The position numbers and the translations under genes are program-made. A DNA stretch of 47,007 nt. It comes from Desulfobacteraceae bacterium. Lineage in GTDB: Bacteria; Desulfobacterota; Desulfobacteria; Desulfobacterales; Desulfosarcinaceae. The notes below the pieces were generated by a model. That model was not told the origin of the DNA, did no database searches, and was given only the letters and a program-made list of their open reading frames with translations. The DNA is taken from the NCBI GenBank assembly GCA_013003715.1, contig JABDIN010000096.1, forward strand, positions 1 to 47,007, in the 5' to 3' direction. Positions within the stretch are counted from its first letter, which is position 1; every line of letters starts with the position of its first letter. This document shows positions 7,425 through 15,455 of this stretch, one piece after another.

Positions 7425-9509
7425 TTACACTGGTGCAATAGTTACAAAAGTCTCATGCAGAGCGGGACTGCCCCCGACCTTATCCGTTATATTTTCCTGC
7501 AGCTCACTGTCGGACACACCCCGGTTGAAGCTGCGCTCCGCCAGTTTCGCTTTATGCCCGAATCCGTGCAGCATGAAAATCGTATCCGGATGTATGAGGT
7601 CGGTCACATGGGCCCGTATTTTCCCCGAGCCGCGGCTGGAGGTCACCGTCACCCAATCCTTATCCTTGACGCCCAGGTCCGAAGCCCGGCGGGAATTTAT
7701 CCACAATACGTTTTCAGGACTGATCTCATGCAGATAGGGATTGTTTTGCGTCGACACATGGGTATGTAGCGCAATTCGTCCCACCACCAGGCGGAATTTA
7801 TCATCCATTGGTCGCTCCACCGGTTCATAGGCCGGAAAAGACTCGAATCCGGCATTTTCCAAAAGGGACGATTTGAATTCGATTTTTCCCGAAGGCGTTT
7901 TCAGTTTTATCCCATCCTGCCGGTCCCAGAAAATCTGCTCTTTTCCGTAGGCGACAAAACCCTTGGCATCGAAGTCTTCCATGGAAAAACCGGTCCCCTC
8001 GAGTTGCCATCGGACCAGTTCCGCCATGTCTTTGTAAGGAAAATATTTTCCGGTACCGATCCGATCCCCAATCTGTTTGAGTATCATGGCCCCCTCACGT
8101 GTATCATGGCGGGGTCCGACAGCCGGCTTGCGCAAAAACATCTGGGGTTTGAGTCCGTTGGCCTGCTGGATGCAATCCAGGCGCTCGAGATAGGTCGACT
8201 CGGGAAAGATCACATCCGAATACCAGGCGATGTCACTGTAATTGATATCAATGGAAACCACCAGGTCGAGTTTGTCCAGGGCTTTTCGCGTCAAACCAGC
8301 ATCGGGAATGGAGCCGATGGGATCAAAACGAAAGGCGAAAAGCGCTTTAATGGGATAGGGATCTTCGTTTAAGATCGCATGGGGCAATATCTGGCCCACA
8401 CCGTGATTGGGGTCCGGAAGGGGGAAATCCGGCGTTCCCACCTTATCGAAACGCGGCACATTGATTTTGGGGAATTTCTGTTCTGTCAGCTTGCGGGCCG
8501 GCTTGCCCTTGACTTCACCGGGACCTTTCTTGAAAAAGATGCCCCCCTTGCATTCAATGCTTCCCATCAGGGCATTGAGGATTAATATGGACCGCCGCAT
8601 ATAAATTTCATTCCGGTAGCTGGCGCCGCGATACCCATAATGAAAGATGACGCCGGGCTTTTCCTGGGACACTTCACGCGCCAATGCAATGATTTCTTTT
8701 GCACTGATGCCGGTCTCCTGTTCAGCCCACTCCGGTGTATATTCGGCCACGAAATCCTGAAGCTCCTGGAGTCCCAGGACCCATCGATCCACGAAGGCGC
8801 TGTCATATAGACGTTCTTTCAATATGGTGTGGATCAGCGCATAGTTCAGGGCCAGATCGGTGCCCGGGCGAATCATCCAATACCGGTGCGCCTTGGTGGC
8901 CGTGATGGTCACCCGCGGATCGATATAGGTCATCTGTGCACCGTTTTCCAGCGCATGGGTGAGGTTGTTCACCTCTTTTACGGATATGGCTTCAAAAATA
9001 TTCCGGCCGTAAAGGATAATATGCCGGGTGTTTTTATAATCGACACCGACTTGCCCGTCCGCAATTCCGAACAGGCTGCGGCAGGCGGTATTCACCGAGC
9101 CTTTACACAGGGCGTCATGGGTAAAATGATTGGGGGACGCGATGGACTTTAGAAAAGTTTTGCTCACATGCGTCGCCAGTTGGGTGCGCTCTCCCAGCAC
9201 GACACTATGCCCCCCATGGGTATCAATAATTTTTTTCAGTTTCTCACCAACATAATCAAGGGCTTCGTCCCAGGTCGCCTTGCGCCATTTTCCTTCACCA
9301 CGCTTGCCCTCGCGGATCAAGGGTGTCTGAAGGCGCTGATGATCGTACAGCATATTGATGCCTGCTGCGCCCCTTGGACACAGACTGCCCTCCATACCCG
9401 CGACATGCGGATTTCCCTCGATCCATTTGACCTGGCCACTTTCAGATAAGACCCGTATGGGACATCTGATCGAACACATAAAACATAAGCTGAAAACTTC
9501 TTTTGACAT
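7425..9509 (-). CDS. Molybdopterin oxidoreductase, catalytic subunit (PsrA/PhsA-like, cytoplasmic)
   Basis: A 694-aa DMSO-reductase-superfamily enzyme, first gene of a six-gene operon. The N-terminal [4Fe-4S] motif CFMCSIRC plus a Cys about 27 residues on (SLCPRGAAG) is complete. The likely Mo/W ligand is the Cys of SPNHFTHDALCKG (residue 135), a layout like polysulfide, thiosulfate and arsenate reductases rather than the C/U-H motif of formate dehydrogenases. The C terminus has the molybdopterin-dinucleotide-binding fold (LHTHVSTQNNPYLHEISPEN). No twin-arginine signal is present, so it acts in the cytoplasm. I moved the start from 9530 to the ATG at 9509 because GGAGAG lies five bases before it. 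The substrate is unknown; sulfur oxyanion, aldehyde or formate chemistry all remain possible. Confidence 0.88.
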   Translation of the reverse strand: MSKEVFSLCFMCSIRCPIRVLSESGQVKWIEGNPHVAGMEGSLCPRGAAGINMLYDHQRLQTPLIREGKRGEGKWRKATWDEALDYVGEKLKKIIDTHGGHSVVLGERTQLATHVSKTFLKSIASPNHFTHDALCKGSVNTACRSLFGIADGQVGVDYKNTRHIILYGRNIFEAISVKEVNNLTHALENGAQMTYIDPRVTITATKAHRYWMIRPGTDLALNYALIHTILKERLYDSAFVDRWVLGLQELQDFVAEYTPEWAEQETGISAKEIIALAREVSQEKPGVIFHYGYRGASYRNEIYMRRSILILNALMGSIECKGGIFFKKGPGEVKGKPARKLTEQKFPKINVPRFDKVGTPDFPLPDPNHGVGQILPHAILNEDPYPIKALFAFRFDPIGSIPDAGLTRKALDKLDLVVSIDINYSDIAWYSDVIFPESTYLERLDCIQQANGLKPQMFLRKPAVGPRHDTREGAMILKQIGDRIGTGKYFPYKDMAELVRWQLEGTGFSMEDFDAKGFVAYGKEQIFWDRQDGIKLKTPSGKIEFKSSLLENAGFESFPAYEPVERPMDDKFRLVVGRIALHTHVSTQNNPYLHEISPENVLWINSRRASDLGVKDKDWVTVTSSRGSGKIRAHVTDLIHPDTIFMLHGFGHKAKLAERSFNRGVSDSELQENITDKVGGSPALHETFVTIAPV

Positions 9510-9622
9510 AACACTCTCCATGGGTTGCATGACCCGGTACCGGTCCGAGTCATCTATATCATCGGTCGCCCGGCCTGTTGCACACCGGATTCAGGGTGAA
9601 GACCGTGAGGACGAAAGATTGA

Positions 9623-9639
9623 AAACATGTGACATGTTT
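9623..9639. promoter_or_regulatory. Palindrome AAACATGT-G-ACATGTTT, candidate operator
   Basis: Perfect 8-base arms around one central base, lying about 115 bases upstream of the molybdoenzyme start at 9509. A GCAATAAAT half-site related to the 9790 and 9889 palindromes follows at 9641-9649. The position suits a regulator of the minus-strand operon, but the binding protein is unknown. Confidence 0.4.
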
Positions 9640-9789
9640 AGCAATAAATATACCACTCGTGTGTTTTCGATTGCTTTGGGCTTCAATTTGAAGAAATTAT
9701 TATTATTAATTATTTCGGTTACTTAAATAATTTTCACGCGATGACTGCATGCCGCCACCCCGGTGGATTCAAATGGACCGCAGGGACAA

Positions 9790-9807
9790 TGAAATAAATT
9801 TATTGCA
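9790..9807. promoter_or_regulatory. Candidate operator copy 1 (TGAAATAA-AT-TTATTGCA)
   Basis: An 18-base inverted repeat with one arm mismatch. It matches the copy at 9889-9906 at 16 of 18 positions. Centres are 99 bases apart. A pair of matching palindromes in a divergent intergenic region is the usual layout for a dimeric repressor or activator shared by both operons. Confidence 0.5.
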
Positions 9808-9888
9808 CTGAATTCTTTTTGTTGCGCCGGCCCTGTCGGATGCAGACAAACGAATAACAACCCAAAAGAACGACCCACCTCCGGAGGG

Positions 9889-9906
9889 TGCAATAAACTT
9901 ATTGCA
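9889..9906. promoter_or_regulatory. Candidate operator copy 2 (TGCAATAA-AC-TTATTGCA)
   Basis: A perfect 8-base inverted repeat with a two-base spacer, in the middle of the divergent region. See copy 1 at 9790-9807. I do not recognise the motif as a known regulator consensus. Confidence 0.55.
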
Positions 9907-10162
9907 TAAGGAACAGGCAATTAATTCCCCGCAGGAAAGCGACCGCCACCGGCCAAACCTTTCGTTCATACTTTTTTCTCATTATATCATAATGTTATGT
10001 GAATCATGGCTTTTCCGGGAATTCATGATTCGGCGGATACCCGCGACGGCATACGGTTTGCTTTGTTGGCAACAGAAGGTTTTTTGTTCATTGACCACCC
10101 GTACGCATGGGCGACGTGGTTGTGTTCGCCACTAAATACCACTCATTAAATGGAGGAAACGT

Positions 10163-11308
10163 ATGAAAAACCGTAACTTAACCGGATGCTACCTGATGCT
10201 TTTCATGATGATGGTATCGCTGCTCGCTATTCCGGCGGCCACCAGCTATGCCATGTCAGTGGATGAGGCCCTGTCCCAGACACCCCAGGGAACGGAGAAA
10301 GGCCAGATCGATCCCGATGCCGAACCCGGTCTATTGGGCATCAAGGGCGCACCGAAACCCAGCATTGTCGTGGGGTTCTTTTGGGCCATATGGGTCGGCT
10401 GGATCTTCTCAACGGTGGGTGCTTTCGGCGGCATCATGGCCGGTGTGGGTCACATCACGATCTATGGACTGGGGGCGTACGCCAAGACATTCAAGGATAC
10501 CTCACCGGCGCTCAACAAGCTCGTCACCGACAGTATCCGGGTGTCCAACCAATGGCTGGTCGGCCTGTCGGCATTGGTTTCGAGCTTTAATTATGGACGA
10601 CAAAAGCGCATCGTGCCGGCCCTTGGTATCTTTCTGGGCATCGGCGCCCTGTTTGCCACACTGCTGGTGGTGTTCACCACCGCCGGTAAAATCAAATTTT
10701 CCCAATACCAGGGATGGTTCGGCCTCTGTGTGTTCTTGATCGGCGGATTCATGATCTATGAAATGTCTCCCAAGGGGCAGGCGTCCAAAAAAGCGGCCAA
10801 GGGCGCAGCCAAGGCATTTGAGGATACGATAAAAAAGAAGGGCGACATCACCGAACAGGGCGTAAAAACCCTCAAATGGAGCCTTAAAAAAATAACCATC
10901 TCATTTTTCGGCCAGGAATTTTCATTCAGCCCGATCTGGGCATTTGTCGGCGGCTTTTTTATTTCGGCACTGGCTTCCTTCATCGGTGTCGGCGGCGGCT
11001 TTCTTTATGTACCGTTCCTCACCAGCGTTGTGGGCTTGCCCATGTTTGTGGTGGCGGGTACTTCGGCCATTTCCGTCTTGATCGGTATGATCTTCTCGAT
11101 CTTCAATTTCATGGTTTTGAAGGGCGTAGTCGTGTATTGGCCCATGATCGGAGCGGAACTGGTGGGCATCTTCGTCGGCTCGATGATCGGACCCCGTACG
11201 GGCAAGTATATTCCGGAGAAAGTCCTGAAATGGCTATTTATCGTTCTCGCTTTTTACATCGGGATTCGGTATACATTCAGAGGTTTTTTCGGCATTGCCA
11301 TGCTATAG
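10163..11308 (+). CDS. TauE/SafE-family sulfite (organosulfonate) exporter-like membrane protein
   Basis: A 381-aa polytopic membrane protein. A cleavable-looking signal (LLAIPAATSYA) precedes a short periplasmic stretch. Then come the family's two repeats of hydrophobic helices: the first starts FFWAIWVGWIFSTVGAFGGI near residue 72, the second FVGGFFISALASFIGVGGGF near 258, the latter with the GVGGG signature. A Lys-rich cytoplasmic insert (KKAAKGAAKAFEDTIKKK) separates them. Family members export sulfite, sulfoacetate or related anions, or import in some cases. RBS GGAGG lies seven bases upstream. It begins a plus-strand operon ending in a two-component system and faces a molybdoenzyme operon, which suggests sulfur-anion metabolism (inference). 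Confidence 0.85.
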   Translation: MKNRNLTGCYLMLFMMMVSLLAIPAATSYAMSVDEALSQTPQGTEKGQIDPDAEPGLLGIKGAPKPSIVVGFFWAIWVGWIFSTVGAFGGIMAGVGHITIYGLGAYAKTFKDTSPALNKLVTDSIRVSNQWLVGLSALVSSFNYGRQKRIVPALGIFLGIGALFATLLVVFTTAGKIKFSQYQGWFGLCVFLIGGFMIYEMSPKGQASKKAAKGAAKAFEDTIKKKGDITEQGVKTLKWSLKKITISFFGQEFSFSPIWAFVGGFFISALASFIGVGGGFLYVPFLTSVVGLPMFVVAGTSAISVLIGMIFSIFNFMVLKGVVVYWPMIGAELVGIFVGSMIGPRTGKYIPEKVLKWLFIVLAFYIGIRYTFRGFFGIAML

Positions 11309-11320
11309 TTCAGCGTATTC

Positions 11321-11348
11321 GCCGGGGAACCCTGCCGGGTTCCCCGGC
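11321..11348 (+). terminator. Strong hairpin after the TauE-like gene
   Basis: A perfect 12-base stem (GCCGGGGAACCC with GGGTTCCCCGGC) and a TGCC tetraloop, beginning 13 bases after the stop codon. No T-run follows, so it may attenuate transcription into the downstream genes or stabilise the transporter mRNA 3' end rather than terminate fully. Confidence 0.6.
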
Positions 11349-11387
11349 ATCACCATAACCCTTCACCACTCGCAGCAGGTATGAAAA

Positions 11388-11951
11388 ATGATTCATTTTT
11401 TCGACAATTTTAACCTGTTCATCGATGGATACCTGATAATGCTTTACCGGATGACCGGTATCGGCATCATTGACTATTTCATCGGCACCTTGTTATTATC
11501 ATTGGCCGCGGTTGTGGTGGGGGAGGTCTGTGTGGTGGTCGCGATCCGATTCAACAAAGGTCATATCCAACACCTGACGTCGGAGACCGACCGGATGGAA
11601 AGAATGTCCATTGCCGCTTACGAAAAGGGTGATCTCAAAAGTTACAAGGCATTGAACAAATCGGCAACGGATTCCTGGGGGCGTCAGTTTTTTACCTTGG
11701 CGGCCTATTCCGCGGGGATTTTGTGGCCGATCCCTTTCATACTTGGCTGGATGCAGTTCCGGTTCAATGAGGTCAACTTTCTGGTCGCCTATCCGTTGCG
11801 ATTGATCACGGGTGAAACCGTCGGCTATCTGTTCACCTTTTTTCCAATTTACATTCTTGCCCGAATTATGTTCAAATATCTTCGTCCGTGGATACCATTT
11901 TTCAGAAAATCGGACAGCACATCCCTTATGAAAACAGCTGATGCCCACTGA
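11388..11951 (+). CDS. Integral membrane protein, function unknown
   Basis: A 187-aa protein with about three or four hydrophobic segments: near residues 28-52 (YFIGTLLLSLAAVVVGEVCV), 100-120 (FTLAAYSAGILWPIPFILGW) and 142-165 (GETVGYLFTFFPIYILARIMF). A charged loop, HLTSETDRMERMSIAAYEKG, sits between the first two. No catalytic motif is seen. It lies 79 bases after the TauE-like gene, past a hairpin, and 118 bases before the next membrane protein, in the same direction as the two-component genes. A role tied to the transporter or to signal input is an inference from context only. Confidence 0.7.
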   Translation: MIHFFDNFNLFIDGYLIMLYRMTGIGIIDYFIGTLLLSLAAVVVGEVCVVVAIRFNKGHIQHLTSETDRMERMSIAAYEKGDLKSYKALNKSATDSWGRQFFTLAAYSAGILWPIPFILGWMQFRFNEVNFLVAYPLRLITGETVGYLFTFFPIYILARIMFKYLRPWIPFFRKSDSTSLMKTADAH

Positions 11952-12069
11952 TTTCCGATAGAACTTGCCTGATTTTTCATAGTGCGGCATACCGTTTCCG
12001 GATGGGCGGCAGCGGAAGTGCTGTTCCTTTTCAATAGTTCCGACTGAACCAGCACCCAGGTTTCATTAT

Positions 12070-12537
12070 ATGCCCCAACGTATTGCGCTCATAGTATTGG
12101 TCGTTATCTGCCTGCCCAAGGCTGCTTTGGCCACCCAGGGCCACAGCGGTATAGAAGGTGTCTATGTACATCAGCTGGCCCACCTGTTTTTCATGATTTC
12201 CATGGGCATATTGATTTACTGGTTGCGGAGCATCCGGTTGATCGAAGAAAGCGGATGGCGGTATATCCAATATGCGGCCATCTTCTTCATCCTGTGGAAC
12301 GTGGATGCCATGGCGGTGCATTATCTCGATGAACAAATTGCCGTCGTCCGCACAGAGCGAATATCCCAGTGGCAAATCCGCATCGAGGCCGCCGGTGACA
12401 GCCGTGCGCTGGTGTTTGTGTACTACCTGCTGAAACTCGATCATCTGCTCTGCGTGCCGGCCATGATACTCCTGCTCACCGGCCTCAAGCGGCTTCTCCG
12501 GTCCGCGCCTTCTTCCAAATATGAAAGCGCCGGATAA
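12070..12537 (+). CDS. Small membrane protein upstream of histidine kinase
   Basis: A 155-aa protein with a signal-like start (PQRIALIVLVVICLPKAALA) followed by two or three hydrophobic helices (LAHLFFMISMGILIYWL, IQYAAIFFILWNVDAMAVHYL, LDHLLCVPAMILLLTGL). His residues occur in several helices (VHQLAHLF, AVHYLD, KLDHLL), which could bind heme or metal, though no family is recognised. Its stop codon overlaps the kinase ATG by one base (TAATG), implying translational coupling. It is a good candidate accessory or sensing partner of that kinase. The ribosome binding site is weak. Confidence 0.7.
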   Translation: MPQRIALIVLVVICLPKAALATQGHSGIEGVYVHQLAHLFFMISMGILIYWLRSIRLIEESGWRYIQYAAIFFILWNVDAMAVHYLDEQIAVVRTERISQWQIRIEAAGDSRALVFVYYLLKLDHLLCVPAMILLLTGLKRLLRSAPSSKYESAG

Positions 12538-14054
12538 TGAGCATGTCATTCCTTCCCATATGGATCGTGGATGTTGTCGGTTCCATTCTCATGATCGTAT
12601 TCAGCCTGCTGTGCATCCGGTTGACCCTGCTGTTAAAACGGCGTGATCCGGAAAATGTCGTATGGACATATTTATTGTGGGTCTGCTACGGACTTACCTG
12701 TTTCGCCGTGTCCCGTTCCGCGGGGCATCTGTTGAAGCAGCTTCTGCACATGAAAGGTTTTGAAGACATCTGGCTGACCGTCCAGCCCTATTCCGGCGCC
12801 ATCAATACCTTGATGTTTGTCGTCGTCGCGGCCATCACCCTGTTTTTTCAAAGAACCTGGACGATCTACCAGGGCATTGTCAGGGACCAGAATGCGCTCC
12901 ATAAAACCCATCACGAACTTCTCTATCTCAATCGAAACCTCGAAGAACTGGTACAGGAGCGAACCCAGGAATTGACGGTATCGGAAAAAAAATATCGCCG
13001 GATTTTCGAAGCTTCCCGCGACATGATCCTGGTGACGGGAACCGATGGCAAAATTCTCGATCTGAACCCGGCCGGCAGGGAGATGCTCAAATGCTGCCAA
13101 CGGGAAACCGATATTCTGAACAGATACTTTGCATCCTTCTTTTCAGACGATACCCAATGGAAGCGTTTGTTGAACGAAATTGAAAGTATGGGTTTCGTCA
13201 TGAGTGTCGAAGCCGACCTCAAGCGGCTTGATGGCGCCATTATGAAGTCTCTGATCAGCGCCGGTCTCAGCCGGGGTGCGATCCCGGGTGAGGATACCAT
13301 CCATTTTCTGGTGAAAGACATCGAGCAGCGCCGGTTGATGGAACAACAGATGGCCCAGGCCGACAAACTGGCTTCCATCGGGGAATTATCATCGGGCATC
13401 GCCCATGAGATCAACAATCCCCTGGGAATTATACTCGGATACACACAATTACTGCGGCGAAACGAGTCACCGAATACGGAACGTCACAATGATCTGGTGA
13501 CTATTGAAAAACATGTCCGGTCCTGCAAGACCATCGTGGAAGATCTGCTGAATTTTGCGAGAAGCTCACCACCCAAAAAGGAATTCACCGATCTCCATGC
13601 CATCATCGATGATGTGATTGCCTTTATTCATCAGCATGCCGGGGCGGATCATGTGGAGATCATCCGCGACTACAGCCCGGATATTCCCCCGGCGCTGGTG
13701 GACAAGGAGAAAATCCGGCAAGTGCTGATCAATCTGATAATGAATGCCCGGTATGCGGTGGGTGAACAGGGAAACATCACTCTGGCCACCGGCCTGGATG
13801 TCCAGGGTGACCATATCGTCCTGACGGTTTCAGATACCGGTCACGGTATCGATCCCGATGACATTTCCCGGATTTTTGACCCGTTCTTCACCACCAAACC
13901 CACCGGAGAGGGTACGGGTCTGGGATTATCGGTGAGCTACGGCATCATCAAAAACCATGGGGGCGAGATAGCCGTTGACAGCACACCTGAAAAAGGAACC
14001 GTGTTCAGGGTATTGTTGCCGGTGGTTTCCGAAAATCACAGGATAAGTGAATGA
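12537..14054 (+). CDS. Membrane-bound PAS sensor histidine kinase
   Basis: A 505-aa sensor kinase. Residues 1-110 hold about three membrane segments (MIVFSLLCIRLTLLL, TYLLWVCYGLTCFAV, LMFVVVAAITLFF) with His residues nearby. A coiled stretch (LNRNLEELVQERTQELT) follows, then a PAS domain about residues 150-265 (YRRIFEASRDMILVTGTDG). The HisKA box is GELSSGIAHEINNPLG with His290 as phospho-acceptor. The HATPase domain shows the N box NLIMNARYAV, G1 DTGHGIDP and G2 GTGLGLSVSYGI. This is the NtrB-like class that pairs with sigma-54 activators. It overlaps the response regulator gene by four bases (ATGA), so the two are a cognate pair. The signal is unknown. Confidence 0.93.
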   Translation: MSMSFLPIWIVDVVGSILMIVFSLLCIRLTLLLKRRDPENVVWTYLLWVCYGLTCFAVSRSAGHLLKQLLHMKGFEDIWLTVQPYSGAINTLMFVVVAAITLFFQRTWTIYQGIVRDQNALHKTHHELLYLNRNLEELVQERTQELTVSEKKYRRIFEASRDMILVTGTDGKILDLNPAGREMLKCCQRETDILNRYFASFFSDDTQWKRLLNEIESMGFVMSVEADLKRLDGAIMKSLISAGLSRGAIPGEDTIHFLVKDIEQRRLMEQQMAQADKLASIGELSSGIAHEINNPLGIILGYTQLLRRNESPNTERHNDLVTIEKHVRSCKTIVEDLLNFARSSPPKKEFTDLHAIIDDVIAFIHQHAGADHVEIIRDYSPDIPPALVDKEKIRQVLINLIMNARYAVGEQGNITLATGLDVQGDHIVLTVSDTGHGIDPDDISRIFDPFFTTKPTGEGTGLGLSVSYGIIKNHGGEIAVDSTPEKGTVFRVLLPVVSENHRISE

Positions 14055-15442
14055 AAAAGAGCATATTGATCATAGACGATGAACAGGACATGCGTCGCCT
14101 GCTCAAAAGGAGTCTGGAGCCCGATCTGAATTGTCGGGTTGAAACCTCATCTTCGGGGGAAAACGCGCTGAAGAAAATGGCCGAAGAGTCCTTCGACCTG
14201 GTGGTTGCGGATATAAAAATGCCGGGGATGAGCGGGCTTGAACTCCTTCCGCTGGTCAAAAGAGATCACCCGGACCTGCCGGTCATCATGATGACGGCGT
14301 TCGGCCATATCGAGACCGCCATCGAAGCCATGAAACACGGTGCATACGATTTCATCACCAAACCATTCGACCATGACGCGCTGGTGATCCGGCTTGAAAA
14401 GGCGCTGGAGCGCCGCGAGTTGGTGAAAGAAAATTTAAGGCTCCAGCTCGAATGCCGCCAGAGCGATGCCTTCCAGGAAATCATCGGTAAAAGCGCGGCC
14501 ATGCAGAAGGTTTTCGAAACCATCCGGATGGTGGCGAAATCGGACCTTACCGTATTGATCACCGGAGAATCCGGTACCGGCAAGGAGCTGACCGCGAGGG
14601 CTGCTCATTCCCTGAGTGTACGTACCAAGGCACCGTTTATTTCCGTGAATTGTCCCACCGTACCCGAACATATTCTGGAAAGTGAGTTATTCGGGTACAA
14701 GAAAGGCGCCTTCACCCATGCCACCGGCAATAAGGATGGACTCTTCCAGACAGCGGACCAGGGAACGATATTCCTGGATGAAATCGGAGACGTGAGCCCG
14801 GCCATCCAAACCAAATTGCTGCGTGTCATCCAGGAAAAGGAGTTCAAGCCGCTTGGCAGCAACAAGTCCGTATATGTCGATGTGAGAATCATCGCTTCCA
14901 CCAACCAGGACCTGAAGAAAAAAATTGAGGAAAAGGAGTTTCGTGAAGACCTGTACTACCGGTTGAATGTCCTGCCCATCCGACTGCCGCCCCTGAGGGA
15001 ACGGCCTGAAGATATTCCCCTGATCGCAGGACATCTGCTCGAGAAGCATTGTGCCAAATTGAACAAACCCCTGAAACGCATCAGCGGTGAATTAATGGAA
15101 AACATGACCCAGCGCTATTGGGAAGGGAATGTGCGTGAACTTGAGAACATTGTCATTCGTGGCATCATGTTCTCACCATCCGCTGACATCACTCCCGCCG
15201 ATGTCGGCTTGTCCGGAGACGCCAGCAGACCTGCCGGCGGGATCCCCGGCGCCGTCTTCGACATGCCCTACCGGGAGGCCAAGGAAGTGACACTGCGGAC
15301 CTTCAATCATGCCTACATCGGCGATCTTCTCAGCAGATACCACGGCAACGTCACCCGGGCGGCCAGGGAATGCGGCCTGGAACGCCAGTCACTCCAGCAA
15401 ATCATACGCCGGTATGGCATAAAGGCCGACGAGTACCGGTAG
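14051..15442 (+). CDS. Sigma-54-dependent response regulator (NtrC/AtoC family)
   Basis: A 463-aa regulator with three domains. The receiver has phospho-acceptor Asp54 (VVADIKMPGM) and acidic pocket IIDDEQD. The AAA+ domain has Walker A GESGTGKE near 178, Walker B TIFLDEIGD and an arginine-rich R-finger region (LRERPEDIPLI). The C-terminal Fis-type helix-turn-helix is GNVTRAARECGLERQSLQQI. The sigma-54 contact loop reads GAFTHA instead of the usual GAFTGA, an uncommon variant. The start overlaps the kinase stop. It would activate sigma-54 promoters, probably for this locus, but no clear -24/-12 element was found upstream of either adjacent operon. Confidence 0.94.
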   Translation: MKKSILIIDDEQDMRRLLKRSLEPDLNCRVETSSSGENALKKMAEESFDLVVADIKMPGMSGLELLPLVKRDHPDLPVIMMTAFGHIETAIEAMKHGAYDFITKPFDHDALVIRLEKALERRELVKENLRLQLECRQSDAFQEIIGKSAAMQKVFETIRMVAKSDLTVLITGESGTGKELTARAAHSLSVRTKAPFISVNCPTVPEHILESELFGYKKGAFTHATGNKDGLFQTADQGTIFLDEIGDVSPAIQTKLLRVIQEKEFKPLGSNKSVYVDVRIIASTNQDLKKKIEEKEFREDLYYRLNVLPIRLPPLRERPEDIPLIAGHLLEKHCAKLNKPLKRISGELMENMTQRYWEGNVRELENIVIRGIMFSPSADITPADVGLSGDASRPAGGIPGAVFDMPYREAKEVTLRTFNHAYIGDLLSRYHGNVTRAARECGLERQSLQQIIRRYGIKADEYR

Positions 15443-15455
15443 GGGGTTAACGGAC

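Larger units (their letters stand above)
9510..10162. promoter_or_regulatory. Divergent regulatory region between molybdoenzyme and TauE operons
   Basis: About 650 bases separate the two divergent operons. It contains two 18-base palindromes of one type (listed separately), a 17-base palindrome at 9623-9639, and an AT-rich stretch near 9700-9730. A plus-strand frame at 9902-10135 has no homology I recognise and is not called. No sigma-54 or sigma-70 promoter could be assigned with confidence. Confidence 0.5.

Noticed and set aside
7425..9509. Formate dehydrogenase as a firm assignment
   Set aside because: The Mo-ligand region lacks the C/U-H signature of formate dehydrogenases and resembles PsrA/PhsA instead, so only a family-level call is made.
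9902..10135. 77-codon plus-strand frame in the divergent regulatory region
   Set aside because: It has no RBS or recognisable motif and overlaps the palindromic control elements.
11499..11990. 163-codon minus-strand frame opposite the membrane protein
   Set aside because: The product has no domain; the plus strand gives clear membrane helices and operon context.
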